This document shows positions 10,489-23,350 of a stretch of DNA of 64,000 nt, piece by piece. How positions within the stretch are numbered: the stretch's first letter is position 1; every line of letters begins with the position of its first letter. The notes beneath the pieces are model-generated. The model was not told the DNA's origin. It was given only the letters and a program-made list of their open reading frames with translations, and searched no databases. The translations under genes and the position numbers were made by a program. The stretch comes from Zygnema cylindricum (taxonomy: Eukaryota; Streptophyta; Zygnematophyceae; Zygnematales; Zygnemataceae): the NCBI GenBank assembly GCA_037447655.1, contig JBBHKE010002590.1, positions 62,001 to 126,000 of the forward strand, given 5' to 3'.

Positions 10489-13400
10489 GCCGTGAAATGA
10501 TGTTTCGGATTGGCAGCAATTGCAATGGCATGCTGGTTATCACAAAAATTTTCATGCACCCCCTCATAATCCATAGATATAACCCAGTTCTTGCAATAAA
10601 GACTTAACCCACATACTCTCTTTCACAGTGAACTAGAGGCCATGTACTCAACCTCTATAGTAGACTGAGCAACCACCTTTTGTTGTTGCTACTCCAACAA
10701 CACACACCTTCCCCCACATACAATACATATCTAGACGTACATCTTCTCATAGGTGCATCCCCATAGCTAGCATCACTCTAAGTAGTGATGTCACTATGCT
10801 CCCCTCCTAAATGCAACCATAAATCTCTGGTTCCCTCTAGATATCTCATGAATCTCTTGGTTGCCTCCCAATCTCTCTTCCTAGGATCATTTAGACTCCT
10901 ACTAAGGACTCCAATTGTTGCCGCTATGTCCGACCTAGTACAGTTCATAAAGTAGATCAAACTTCCTACAACCTGTCTGTAAGTAATAGACTTCATAAAC
11001 TGTCTCTTTTGTGGACTCATCTGATCATCTAAGATAATCACTCCTTTTACACTCCCCTCACTTACTTTCTTCAAGTCCATGTGAGTGGTACATCTGTTTG
11101 CCTTTTCCATTAAGAATTTCTCAAGCATATTCCCTATAGCTTTCGTTCTGAGTAAGTTTGATAATCTTTTTCCCTCTATCTCTCTCCATTTGAATTCCCA
11201 CAATGTATCTTGCCTCCTCTAAATCCTTCATTACAAACCGACTTCTAAAATCTTTCTTCAATTTATTTATCTTTTCCATAGACTTACTTAACACTAGCAA
11301 ATCATCCACATAAATCGCAATGAAAATCACACCATTTTCATATTCAAACATATAGATATAATAGTCAGAACTGGTCCGAATATATCCAAGACCGGTGCGA
11401 AACTCATCTAGTTTATTATTCTATTGTCTGGGAGCCTGCTTCAATCAATATACGGACTTAATGAGTCTGCAGACTTAACTCTCATCTCCTTCCTCTAAAA
11501 ACCCTTCTGGTTGCCGCATGAAGATTTCTTCCTCCTCACGGTTGATGAAGGCGGTCTTAATATCCATCTGATGTATTTCCATGTCTTGCGCTGCTTCTAG
11601 ACTAAGGATAATCCTTACTGATAAGAACCAAACCACTAGAGCAAAAGTCTCCTCATAATCCACCCCCACTTTTTGGGTGAACCCCTTTGCTACCATTAGA
11701 GCCTTATATCTCTCGAAGGTATTATCTAGATTTAGTTCTAGTTTAAACACCCACTTCCACCTAATTGGTTTTCCGTCCTGAGGATAGTTCACCAACCCCC
11801 AAGTATTTGCTTCTATGATGAAGGCCATCTCATCATTTATGGCTCTAACCCATCTGTCTTTCTCCGGATTGTTCATTGCAACCGAATATGACCGAGGCTC
11901 ATCAGGGTGAGACAACTTTGTTACCTTGTGAGCGGTCTATTTTTGCTATAGCCGCTTGCTGCTTTTTTGTCCTCTTTCAAAATCCCAAGCTGGAACGGAG
12001 GGAAGTTTCGAGTTCCTCCTCACTGTCTCATCAACTCTTTGGGAAGTGGTTCTGACCCTCCAGTCTTTTCGGAGTAGGGATTGGGAGATTATGGATTTCT
12101 CCCCTACTGGCATCTTCTCGAATCTGCAAACACTTTTTTCCTCTTGTCCATTTGGGAGAATCCGAGTCCTCCTCACTCTTGGACTCAAAACTGATTTTTA
12201 GTTTCTTAGTATATTTGAAGGGATCAATCCTTCACTTCATCCATACAACAAAGTGTTTACCAAGATGATATCTTGTTTTGCTATGTCAAAGACTCTATAT
12301 CCTTTGACATCCTCATCATATCCCACAAAATATCAAGGTTTTCGTTTGGCATCTAGTTTCCATTTTTTCCTGTCGGTATCAAGACTGTTACTTGACTACA
12401 CAATACTTTCAAGCGAGAGACATGTGGTTTCATTCCAACCCATCTCTCATAAGGTGTCATCTCTTTCACAACTGAGGTAAGGACTCATTTCTTAATGTAG
12501 TTAGCACTGGTCATGGCCTCTGCCCAAAATCTTTTTCCTACCTTCTTGTCGGCCAGCATACTACATACACTATCTCTTTGAATCCGGTTCAACCTCTGAG
12601 CTACCCCATTCTGTTTTGGATTTTACGGTACTATTTTCTAATGTTGAACTCCCTCATCCCTCAGGTATTCCTTAAACTGGTTAGAGGTATATTCTCCTTT
12701 ATTGTCACTCCATATCCTTTTAATTGGGGTTCCATGCAACTTTTCACGCCAGGCTTTAAACTCTTTGAAGTTAGTTGGTGCCTCTGACTTTGTTTTAGGA
12801 AGTAGACTCTATAGTGTCTAGACGAGTCATCAGTGATTGTCATCATATACCTCTTTCCCCCGATCGAAGGTACTTTTGCCGGTCCCCAGATATCTGTGTG
12901 GACCATATCTAGTACTTTTTCACCTTTATATGTGGCAGTTTTGGGAAAAGGGATTCTATGAGCCACTCCTTGGGCACAGCCGCTACAATCATCCATCATT
13001 TTATTATCCCCAAACTGAACCCCTTCTACTACCAAAGCTTTTTTATTTCCCTCATCCTATCAAAATGAACATGCCCCAACCGCTTATGCCACATCATCAT
13101 GTTTGGGAGACCAGGATAGTAAGCATTATTCTTTGCATTACTCAGGTTAAGCCTAATCATTTCTTAGCTACCCTTATCTGCTGTGAAGTAGACTTCATCC
13201 CCATACTTTGCTGTAAAGACTCTCTTTCTAGTGAAGGTATCAAATTCTTTATCATCTAATACAGACGTAGAAACAAGATTTTTGCTCAGCTGAGGAATGA
13301 AGAGTACATCTTAGAAGGTGAGTATAGAGTCTTACCGTTTACTAAGACATTTTTATCCGCCAAGCCCACTAGATCTTTGGTAACTACTATCTATCCCTAT

Positions 13401-14505
13401 ACTCTATCTCTACAGTAGGGATCTTTTTTAGCTTGGTGAAGAGGTGTTTGTCACGACATATATGCATGGATGCACCTAAGTCGATGATCCAACCTTCTTG
13501 TGGGGCTTCCCGAATGGCTCCAAGGGCACACTTCTGTTTTCTAGGGATCTCCTACTCCTCCACGTTCTTGTCAAGAAGAAGCTCCCCATCCTCCTCCTTA
13601 GAGGACTGGTCCTCTTCGGTCTCCCCTTTCACTTATGTAACAAAAAGTGTCTTTTCCTTCCCACCGGAAGAACCTCTTGCAGGGTTCTCTTGGAATCTCA
13701 GCTCCGACAGCTTTGTACAATCCGCTATGAAGTGTCTTGGCTTCTTGCAAAAATGACAAAGGCCCTTTGGGGGCCTCGGTCCTCGAGATTGATCTTTCTC
13801 TCCTTTGAAGCTGTTGTATGGCTTCCTCGAATCTTTCCCCCATCGGTGCGTTCAGGCAGCTAGAGCTTCAACGCTCTTTCCTCCTTTCCGAATCTCAATA
13901 GTGTTTTCTTGTACAAGTATCATTCTAACCACTGTATTCCACTTCCACGAACTGTTATCCATTTCCTGAAATCGGTATACTATGTTCTCATACTCATCAG
14001 GTAGCTTCCTGATGAGGGTGTTGACCTTCATCTTTATTGTTGTTATCCACCTGGCACTCTCCATTTCTATATACAAATAAGAGAGGTCATTACAGTAATC
14101 CAACATTTTTCCCCATTTGTAAGTGTAATCCCCTAGCCTTTGCTCGGCCAACTGAAGCTCTTGAATAGTACCGGCTCTATAGCTCTCCACTAAAGTCACC
14201 CACAACTCCTCAACTTTGAGAATATGAAGATGAGAGGTTGCCAAAGCTTGAGTGAGGTGCCTCAAAATGAAATGTTTGGCAGCCATATTTGTGTATTCCC
14301 ACGTTAAAATATCAGTTTCCTCAGTCTTCACGGCCACCGCTCCGGTTGCCGTGGGGATTAGAGTGAGAGGAGTCTCCTTCCCTTTCCCTTTTTCAAACAC
14401 ATTGCTCTCCCCGTCGTCTGCTTTCCTCGGTTGGGGCAAATGTTGCTGCATAAAACCTCACTTCACTAAACCCTGGTGGGATTCCCTGAGATGGACGTTT
14501 CACTT
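10489..14505 (-). pseudogene. Element B gag-pol, middle block
   Basis: On the minus strand, from 14505 downward: gag core (13852-14500, including the INTLIRKLPDEYENIV-type segment), a CCHC region, protease (GASMHICRD-type near 13460), integrase (HKRLGH, CSGCAQG and TDIWGP motifs, 12660-13080), a linker, reverse transcriptase (11120-11915, IYVDDLLVLSKS near 11300) and RNase H (to 10489). Many frameshifts and stops separate these pieces. Divergence from P1 and C is clearly greater than that between P1 and P2. The block is bounded by P1 on the left and C on the right, both with target-site duplications. Confidence 0.88.
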
Positions 14506-15548
14506 TGCAACTTTGAGACTTCTATAGGTCCTCAGAGTAGGTAGCTCACACAAAGCCTCTACAATAACCTTGATCTCTTTGTGTTTCAGTAAGAATAACT
14601 GCCACCCTAGCAGACAAAATCTTTTACCACTTTCACCCCCGTGAAGGCAAGACTCTCGTGAGTTGATAGCGAAAAGAATCTTTGAATTTGCTCCCGGGAG
14701 CAGTAAGTTATGGAGAGTCAAAGTTGACCTTTTGTACAAAACCTCTCTGGGATAGAGGGTCCTATCTACAAAAAGTTTCTAAGTCCTATCTCCCTCTAAA
14801 ACTCTAACTACTGAAGTACGACACCAATCATAATACTGTGTCGTACAGAAAGGTACAGGTGTCGGTGTACTTCTTGTACGACCATTGTACGACATGGCCA
14901 ACAAGTGGACACATGTCATATTTGGATTCGTTCCTGTAATCCCCGCAGATGTTGTAATCCAATGTGGTTGTGCCACGTGTCAATCAATGTGGCGTTGACC
15001 GCAAACCGCCAAAATCTTATTCAACGATCTCGGCATTCTTCGCGACCGTTCGATCATAACCGGGTTTGAATCGTTGTCGTCATAAATACTTGCGCGATAT
15101 TTGTTTCGCTTTCGAAATAAAATGTGCGGTATCCATTTTGAGATGTTCCGTATCCTGTATAATACAAATTGTTTCTATGTCCTAATATGTCGTTAAATGA
15201 AATAGTCTACGTGTAAACATTTTTATAGCTATTAAACCCTATATTGCGTAACCCTGGTCCTAGACTAATTGGATAAAGCTACCGGCTACCGACAGCTTTG
15301 ACTGACGCCAGGTACTACGTTCAAATCCTAAGCCCGTCAAGACTATTTTAGTAAATCTACCAATCTACTGTCTGTCTCCCTCTGGATAGCATAGGCAGCC
15401 ATGGCTTTAGCTCCCTCTCCAACTTTCAGTGACTGCGGCAAGTGTGGGAGTTGAAGAGAGGAGTTAGAGGCAGACTGCCTCTGCTTCTTTTATGCATTTT
15501 ATCTTTAACAAAACCTAGAAAATACTAAAATAACCTTTAATTTCTACA
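14506..15548 (-). repeat. 3' LTR of element C
   Basis: It starts TGCAACTTTGAGAC and ends TTTCTACA in + coordinates, about 1,043 bp. It contains a G-box (14974-14979) and the leader hairpins. Confidence 0.88.
15255..15349 (+). other. Antisense tRNA-like module in C 3' LTR
   Basis: TAGACTAATTGGATAAAGC closely resembles a tRNA D-arm/A box. The B-box-like GTTCAAATCC lies at 15319-15328 and a T4 run at 15346-15349. Confidence 0.6.
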
Positions 15549-15551
15549 CTC

Positions 15552-18500
15552 CCCTTATTTTGAAGTCACTCTTTAATTTAAGACCACACTTCTCCTTGCA
15601 GAAAATTAGTTTAGGGGAAGGTACAAGTTTGGTCATCATATCTGCTACCATTTCACTATCTGGTTTTTACTCCAAACTGATTATCTTGTTTTCTACTTTC
15701 TCCCTAACGAAGCTAAGTCTAATGTCCATGTGTTTCACTTTAAAGTGATTTTTACGATTGGCAGAAATGGCAATGGCTGCTTGATTATCACAAAACACCT
15801 TTTCGACACCACGCTTAAGATGACAAAGCTCACCAAGCAAAGACTTGACCCACAATAATTCTTTTACAGCAAAGCAAGAAGCCATGTACTTAGCCTCTAT
15901 GGTGGACTGAGCAATGACCTTTTGTTAGTTGCTGCTCTAGCAGCAAGCGCTATCACCCACATATAATACATATCTAGATGTGCATCTCCTCATAGGAGCA
16001 TCCCTATAGTTGGCATCACTCCAAGTAGTGATGTCAGTATTGTTCTCACCCAAAAGCAACCATGGATCTATGGTCCCTATGAGATATCTAAGGACTCTCA
16101 TAGTTGTCTGCCAATCCTTTTTAGTGGGAGCATTCAAACTCCTACTTAGTACTCCTATAGCTGCGGCTATGTCCGGCTAAATACAATTCATGAAATATAA
16201 TAGGCTGCCCACTACTTGCCTATAAGGAATTATCTGCATAAATCTTTTCTTTCAGTGCCTAACTCATCATCAAAGATTACAACCCCCTTTTCCACATTCC
16301 CCTAATTTCCCTTCTTTATTTCTATTGGAGTGGTACAACTATTAGCCTTACCCATTTGGAATCTCTCTAACATGTTTCCAATGGCTTCCTTTTGAGTTAA
16401 TTTTGTTATCATTTTATCTCTATCTCTCTCTACCTGAATTCCCAAAATATACCTTGCTTCTCCCATATCCTGCATCTCAAATCTTCCTTTTAGATCATTT
16501 TTCAATTTAATAATTTTATCCATAGATTTGCTTAAACCATGCTAATCATCAACAAAAATTACTATAAAAATAATTCCTTCCTCATCTTCAAACAGTTAAA
16601 TTGAGTGATCTGAGCTGTTCCAAAAATATATCCTAAACGTGTAATAAACTCATCAAGCTTCTTATTCCGTTGTCGCAGTTCTTATTCCATTGTTGGAGCG
16701 CTTGTTTCAACCAATACAAAGATTTGATCAATCGACATACCGTGCTCTCCTCCCCTTGCTCCACTTATCTTTCGTGCCGTCGCATAATAATCTCCTATTC
16801 CAAGTTTTCATGTAGGAAGGCCGTCTTGATGTCCATCTGATATACTTCCATGTCTTTTGCTGCCGCCAGATTGAGAAGTATACGGACGCAGGGAAACCTG
16901 ATGACCGGGGCAAATGACACCTCATAATCAATTCCCTCTTTTTGGGTAAATCCTTTTGCCACTAACAGAGCCTTATAACGCTCAATGGTGTTATCTTGGT
17001 TGAGTTTTTCTGCTTAAATGCCCACTTACACCCAATTAGATTCGTGTCAGGAGGAAAATCCACCAATTCTCATGTATTGTCCGCCATAATTGAGGCCATC
17101 TCTTCATTAATGGCTGTCTTCCATCGGTTTCTCTTAGGACAAGTCGTTGCCTCATTATAAGTTTGAGGTTCATCGAGGTGAGATTGTTTGGTTACCTTAT
17201 TGTTTACTTGTCTTTCTTGCAATCTTTTGCTCCTTTTTCTTCCTCCCTCAAACTCAATTGCCGGAATATATGGCTCTTTTGGATTCTTCTGAATAGTTTC
17301 TACTTCTCCTATATCCCTTGCTTCCAAGTTTATTTCCACCAAGTCTTTTGCTTCGGATGGAGTTCATACTAGGGGTTCCACAATTTGGTCCTTCTCGATC
17401 TGATCGGTACTTGCAAGATCATCATCTTTTTGAAATCCTGGATAGTTAGGAAGCTCAAAGTCATCCGAACTTTTTGACTCAAATCTGATTTTGACTGTAT
17501 TGTATGCTTTACGGGATCTGTAGATTGCCCTTCATCCATAACCACTATATGCTTCACTAGGATTATATCTTCTCTCTTGAGATCATTGACTCTATTTACT
17601 TTTACATCTTCATCATATCCTAGTAGATATCCTGGTTTTCCTTTTGGGTCTAACTTCCAGTTTGACCGATCTGTGTCATAACTTAACAATTGACTTCAAA
17701 AACCCTTTAAGTGTGACACATCTGATTTTCGGCCTGTCCATCTCTCATAGGGTGTATGGCCTTTTACTGCCAAAGTAAGAAATCTATTCTTGAGATAATT
17801 TGCACAATTCATTGCTTCGGCCCAAAACTTCTTTCCTATCATCTTATGTGACAGCGTACTCCTAGCACTATCACTCAGTGTTCTATTTAATCTTTCAGCT
17901 ACACCATTTTGCTCAAGATTTTCAGGAACTGTCTTTTGGTGTTGCACTCCATCTTCTCTCAGAAAATCCTCAAACTGGTTAGAGATATACTCTCCACCAT
18001 TGTCACTCCTTACTCTCTTGATTGGGATTTCATGGAGTTTTTCACTCCATGCTTTATATTGTCTAAAACATTCATGAGCCTTTGACTTTTTTTTCAGAAA
18101 ATACACCCTAGAATATCGAGACCAATCATCAGTGATAGTCATCATAAATCTCTTCCCCCCAGGTGAGGGCACTCTAGCCGGCCCCCAAATATCTGTGTGT
18201 ACTAAATCTAGAATCTTTTCTCCCTTATAGGCGGCAGTTTTAGGGAAAGGTAACCTGTGTGCTTTACCTTGAGCACATCCACTAGAATCACTTAGATTCT
18301 CACTCTCACCGAACTGAATCCCTTCCACTACTCCCATCTTTTTCATCTCTTTTACTTATCTAGATTCACATGCCCAAGCCTCTTATGCAACAACATTATA
18401 TCATCAACGCCAACATAATAAAGTTTATTCTTTTGAGTGCTTAAAATCAGCCGAAACATCCCTTGCATACCTTTTTCAACAGTGAAATAAACTTCCTCCT

Positions 18501-18767
18501 AAAAACTAGCAGTAAAGACTCCTTTCCTAGTGTTAGTATCAAAACCCATATCATCTAATAATGACGTAGAGATGTGGTTTAATTTAGCTCTAGAATAAAC
18601 AATACATTGGAGAATGTGACTATGGATATCTTTCTGTCTTCTAACACTGTCAAATCTACCGATCCTACAAGAGTAGTAGTGATTATTCTCCCATCTTTGT
18701 ACTCTATCTCTACGGTGGGAATCTTTCTTATCTTATTGAATAGGTGTTTATCCTTTATCATGTGCAT
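15552..18767 (-). pseudogene. Element C protease, integrase, reverse transcriptase and RNase H
   Basis: On the minus strand, from the protease GASMHM site at the solo-LTR junction: integrase with HTDIWGP, RSDNGGEY and NGVAER all readable (17696-18346), a linker, reverse transcriptase (16300-17340) and RNase H (15667-16140). In the catalytic YVDD region the Tyr codon reads Phe and a stop (complement of 16542-16544) follows directly. A short duplication of the CTTATTCC..TTGT type is seen near 16663-16690. There are many other stops. Confidence 0.88.
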
Positions 18768-18772
18768 GGATG

Positions 18773-19826
18773 TGAAACTCTGAGACCTCCATAAGTCCTT
18801 AGAGTGGACAACTTCCAAGAAGCATCTAGGATAACCCTGACCCCTTTGTGTTTCAGCAATAACAAGTGCCACCTTAGCAGACAAAAAGTTTGACCAACTT
18901 CACCCTTGTGAAGGCAAGACTCCCGTGAGTCGATAGCAAAAAGAATCTCTGAATTTGCTCCCCTGAGCAGTAAGTTATGGAGGGTCAAAGTTGACCTTTT
19001 TTACAGAAGCTCTTTGGGAGAGAGGGTTCATCTCCTAATTTTTCTAAGTCCTATCTCTCTCATAGACTCTATCTTCTAATGTATGGAGCCAATCTGATTA
19101 CTCCTCCGTACACAAAAGTACAGCTGCCGGTGTACTTTTTGTACGAACATTGTACGACATGCCTTAAATGTCGACACGTGGTATATCCGGATTCGCTCCC
19201 TTAATCCTCAGAGATGCCGCGATCCAATGTCATTCTGCCACGTGTCATCCGATGTGGCGATGCTCAAAAACCGCCGAAATTCTCTTACGCGATCTCGGCG
19301 TTTAATTTCGTCCGTCCGATTAAATTCAAATTTAATCATAGCCGTAATAAATACATGCGCGGTATTCGTTTCGCTAAAGAAAAATATGCGCGGTATTCGT
19401 TTTTTTTCCGTACCGTAATCCGTACTTTTACATTACTGGATCTATGTCTCCCGTAAAACTATTTCACTTAAATGAACTATCCTACGTATTAATGTTTAAT
19501 TAATTATCAAATTGTACACTATGTAACACTATCTCTAGACTTAACGGTTAAGCTATCGGCTACAGGCTGTTTACCGGCCGGCAGTTTTCAGGATCAAATC
19601 TTGGAGGTGTCACATATAATTTTAGTAAATAATCCCCTACTAATATTTATATCCCGTAAACCTCTGGATAGCCTAGGTAGCCATGGCTCTAGCTTCCTCT
19701 CCAATTTCTCAGTGAGTGCGACAAGTTTGGGAGTTGGAGAGAGAAGTTAGTGTTAGACTGCCTCGACTTCTTTCTATATTTCTATTCAGACCTAGAAAAT
19801 ACTTAAAAAGACCATTAATTATTACA
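18773..19826 (-). mobile_element. Solo LTR (family 1) inside element C
   Basis: A complete 1,054-bp LTR (TGAAACTC...ATTATTACA) is flanked by GGATG at 18768-18772 and 19827-19831. Protease codons of C continue on both sides. A solo LTR with its duplication intact is the usual product of LTR-LTR recombination. It has a G-box at 19239-19244. Confidence 0.93.
19533..19623 (+). other. Antisense tRNA-like module in the solo LTR
   Basis: TAGACTTAACGGTTAAGC (19536-19553), B-box-like AGGATCAAATC (19590-19600), and a T4 run (19620-19623). Confidence 0.6.
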
Positions 19827-19831
19827 GGATG

Positions 19832-20978
19832 CACCTAAATCTATAATCCAGTCTGCTTCACCTTTTAATCCACCAAAAGCACATTTCTTCTTTCCTGGAA
19901 TTTTGACCTTGTTTTTCGCTTCAAAATCCTCATCCAATAGGAGTTCATTGTCCTCGTCCTCGTATTATGCCTTATGCACTTGTGTCACAAGGGCCTTTTT
20001 TTTTCCTCTCCGCCGTCCACCGGTCTTCCCCTCGTTTAACCGTAGCTTAGTTAGCTTAGTGCACTCCACCATATAGTGACATTGTTTCTTACAAAAATGG
20101 CACAAACCCTTGGGAGTCCTTGGTCCGAACTCGTTGGTTTGATTTTTCTGCCCCCTTTTCCATAATTTTCGACCAGTTTCTTGGAATCATTCTTCTTCCA
20201 ATCAGTCCCACCTACCAAGGCTTGCCCACTCTTTCCTCCTCTTCGGATCTCAATCGTATTCCCCCGAAACAAGAATCATCCCTACCACTGAATTCTATAT
20301 CCACCTTGAGTCCAGCAAGTCCTGCACAGGGTTGACTATGTTCTCAAACTCATCTGGTAATTTCATGAGCAAGCAGTTAACCTTCATCTTTTTAGTTTCA
20401 CCTAGTCTAACACTCTCTAGCTCGATCAAAAGTGTTGCGAGCTCATTACAAAAATCCAACACCTTCCCCCCCTTGTATACATATGCGTCTATTTTTTGAT
20501 CAGCCAACTGTTGTTGCTGAATCGTACCACTTCGGTACATCTCTATGAGAGCCACCCAAATATCGCATGCCTTCTCTACCTACAAATGAGGAGATGCAAG
20601 CCCTTCAATAAGATGGCGGAGGATGAAGTGCTTTGCCGCCATATTGTTGTAGTCCTGGGTATCGGTATCATTTTCCTTGTTCCTCGGAATACGTGACATA
20701 AATGCCGAACTAGTTGCTAAAGGTGTGACCGTCTCCTTCTCGTTTCGTTTTTCCACCACCTCCCCTTCTTTTGTCTCCTCCGTTGGAGATTGTTCCGCAC
20801 CTCTGGTGAATATGCTTCCTGTAAACCGTGGAGGGATCCCAAGACTGGATGGACGCCTAACCCATCCACTCACTATTTCCCAAAATCGTTTCTCACAAAA
20901 AGCTTCTGTCATCATAATTTCCTAGTATATGAAGCTTGTTCCATTGAAGATGGGCACCCTAGAGGGTGGGCCCATAAC
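19832..20978 (-). pseudogene. Element C gag and protease N-terminus
   Basis: The minus-strand frame begins with MGPPSR.PIF inside the primer site near 20975. It continues through the gag core (20295-20915) to the CCHC knuckle CHYMVECTKL-type region (~20050-20110) and an acidic linker. Frameshifts split it into at least three frames. Confidence 0.85.
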
Positions 20979-20979
20979 C
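20965..20979 (-). other. Primer-binding site of element C
   Basis: On the minus strand this reads GGTTATGGGCCCACC, immediately after the 5' LTR. All 15 bases match the complement of the plant initiator tRNA-Met anticodon arm as I recall that tRNA. Confidence 0.8.
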
Positions 20980-22020
20980 TACAACTCTGAGACCTCCATA
21001 AGTCGTCAGAATAGGCAGCTAACACGAAGCCTCTAGGATAACCCTGCATCTTTGTGTTTCAACAAGAATAACTGCCACCTTGACAGACAAAAACTCTAAC
21101 CACCTTCATGGTTGTGAAGGCAAGACTCTCTTGAGTGAATAACAAAAAGAATATCTGAATTTGCTCCCTTGAGCATTAAGTTATGGAGGGTCAAAGTTGA
21201 CATTTTGTATAGAGGCTCTCTAGGAGTGATGGTCCTATCTACCAAATTTTTCTAAGTCCTATCTTTCTCTAAAATTCTATCTACTGAACAACGACACCAA
21301 TCAAAATATGGAGTCGTACAAAAAGGTACACGTCGATGTACTTTTTTTACGGCCATTGTACGACATGGCCAACAAGTCGACTCATGCCATATTTGGATTC
21401 GTTCTAGTAATCCGCGAAGATGGCGTAATCCAATGTGGTTGTGCCACGTGTCGATCGATGTGGCATTGACCGCAAACCGCCAAAATCTTACTCCGCAATC
21501 TCGACATTTTTTCGTGAATGTCTGATCAAAATCGGGTTTCATTCGTAGTCGTCATAAATATTTGCGCGATATATGTTTCGGTTTTGAATTAAAATGCAGG
21601 GTATCCGTTTCGAGATGTTCCGTATCCCGTGCAATACAAACTCTATCTATGTCCTAATATGCCGTTAAATAAAATAGTCTACGTGTAAACATTTATATAA
21701 CTATTATAGCTTATATCACGTAACCTTGGTCATAAACTAATTCGATAAAGCTACCGGCTATCGACAGCTTTGACTGACGACAAGAACTAGGTTCAAATCG
21801 TGGTCCCGTCAAGACCATTTTGGTAAATCTACCAATCTAGTGTTTGTCTCCCTCTGGATAGCATAGGCAGCCATGGCTGTTGCTCCCTCTCCAACTTTTA
21901 TTGACTCCAAAAAGTGTGGGAGCTAAAGAGAGGAGTTAGAGGTAGACTGCTTGTGTCTCTTTTCTGCATTGTATCTTTTACAAAACCTAGAAAATACTAA
22001 AAAACCCTTTAATTTCTACA
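20980..22020 (-). repeat. 5' LTR of element C
   Basis: It starts TACAACTCTGAGACC (terminal TG mutated to TA) and ends AATTTCTACA in + coordinates. It has a G-box at 21445-21450. Confidence 0.88.
21731..21821 (+). other. Antisense tRNA-like module in C 5' LTR
   Basis: An AACTAATTCGATAAAGC A-box-like motif, GGTTCAAATCG (21790-21800), and a T4 run at 21818-21821. Confidence 0.55.
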
Positions 22021-22025
22021 CACTT

Positions 22026-22138
22026 GTCCACTAACAATACCCCAATATTGTTTTTCACACAAAGCCCCTACCATCATGGCTTCCTAATAAATGAACCTTG
22101 ATCTGTTGAAGATGGGCACCTTAGATGGTGGGCCCATA
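22026..22138 (-). pseudogene. Element B gag N-terminus, right of the C insertion
   Basis: The minus-strand frame starts at the ATG inside the primer site (MGPPSKVPIF). It runs to the C insertion site, where the SGQ..RPSQGIPPGF-type segment continues at 14505. Confidence 0.8.
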
Positions 22139-22141
22139 ACC
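22127..22141 (-). other. Primer-binding site of element B
   Basis: On the minus strand this reads GGTTATGGGCCCACC, directly adjoining the 5' LTR. It is identical to the site in families 1 and 3 although the LTRs differ. Confidence 0.8.
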
Positions 22142-23127
22142 TGCAATTATGTGTCACCCATTGGACTACAGAATTCAGAAAGCCTCTAGATAGTTTTGAT
22201 TATCCCTTCTTCAGCTAGGATGACTGCTACCTAAGCAAGCAAATAGACAATCTGACTTCTTCTTTGTGCAGTCTAGAGTCCCTTGTGATCGTAGCAAAAA
22301 AGAATCAGTGAAAATGCCCAACGTGGCGATTAATTACAAGTGGCAAAGATGCCAATATTTATACAAGCTCATTCAGAGAGAGGCGACTACTTTTTCAATC
22401 CTCTAATTCCCAAACCCCACTCACAACCCCTATCTACTGATGTACGAACCAATCAGGGAACTGTAAAATATAGAAAGGTACCATGGCTGATGTACTTTCT
22501 GTACGGCCTGTGTAAGACAGGGCCATGGAGTGGACGCTGTCTTCTCTATACTTGTTCTCATGCTATCCGGGATTCCCGCTTTCCAATCCCATCTTGCCAC
22601 GTGGCTCTACGTCATATCACGCATTAAAACCGCCAAAGTGGTTATTCCGGGATCTCGGCGATGATACGTGCCGTCGGATATAGACTGGTTTTTAACATTA
22701 GCCGTTTAAAACAAATGCCCTGTACATTTGTTTCGTGCAGGTTCTGGTTTGTACTATATTACAACTAGTCTTTATGCTTCCTATCTATAATTGTGTTAAT
22801 CAGATTAATTTTCCTTGGCACTGTTTAAGTAGAAGTTAAACCCTATATAATCTTAAAAACTTCTACGATATACTGGTTAGAGCTGACTGCTACGCCTTTC
22901 TTTACCGGTAGGGGGTTCGAGTCTTGTCGGACTTAACCTTTTTGTTAAGTGTGACTTATATCACTCTACAAACCTGCCTGTGTAGCTAAGGCAGCCATAG
23001 CTCCACCACTCTCTCTCACCTTCAATGACTACAACAAGTATGGGGGCTATTGAGAGAAGGTGGAGGCAGACTGTTTGTGCTTTAATCTATTCAAACCTAG
23101 AAATACCCTCTAAATCTAGTGATTTCA
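22142..23127 (-). repeat. 5' LTR of element B (family 2, complete)
   Basis: In + coordinates it opens TGCAATTATGTGTC and ends CTAGTGATTTCA, 986 bp. A G-box lies at 22598-22603. Its right end lies 2 bp from the start of element D, in the opposite orientation. Confidence 0.85.
22861..22943 (+). other. Antisense tRNA-like module in B 5' LTR
   Basis: ATATACTGGTTAGAGC matches a tRNA D-arm well, GGTTCGAGTCT (22914-22924) is a near-perfect B box, and a T5 run follows at 22939-22943. Confidence 0.65.
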
Positions 23128-23265
23128 ATTGTTGAAAAGAGGTAATTAAATAGTTCACTTCTCTATTTTAGTTTTACTTTAAAGAGAGAGATTGAGGATC
23201 AAAGGCACGCTATGGCTGCCGCCATATTTAGAAAGTGGCAAAATTTAAAGTTGAGAATATTTTAC

Positions 23266-23350
23266 AAAAATGTAGCCTTTGTCTAGATTTGAACCTGGGT
23301 CTGTGGTTCACTATGAAAACGTTAGCCTTATCCACTAAGGCGTTACAGAA
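23266..23350 (-). other. Antisense tRNA-like module in D 5' LTR
   Basis: On the minus strand: GCCTTAGTGGATAAGGC, then GGTTCAAATCT and a T5 run (complement of 23266-23270). This is the best preserved A box of the set. Confidence 0.65.

Larger units (their letters stand above)
14506..22020 (-). mobile_element. Copia element C (family 1) nested in B
   Basis: Complete ends: LTRs 14506-15548 and 20980-22020, flanked by CACTT at 14501-14505 and 22021-22025. Element B gag is contiguous across it. Without its own nested solo LTR, C would be about 6.45 kb, matching P2. LTR divergence is visibly higher than in P2, so C is older. Confidence 0.9.
3917..23127 (-). mobile_element. Copia element B (family 2), host of P1 and C
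   Basis: This is a minus-strand element split into three coding blocks by two later insertions: 4815-5005, 10489-14505 and 22026-22138. Across each insertion the flanking coding sequence is contiguous once the insertion and one 5-bp duplication are discounted. The 3' LTR is at 3917-4809 and lacks about 110 bp at its left end. The 5' LTR is complete at 22142-23127. Discounting inserts, B would be about 6.2 kb. Its LTR sequence differs from family 1 but shares the same plan. Confidence 0.85.
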
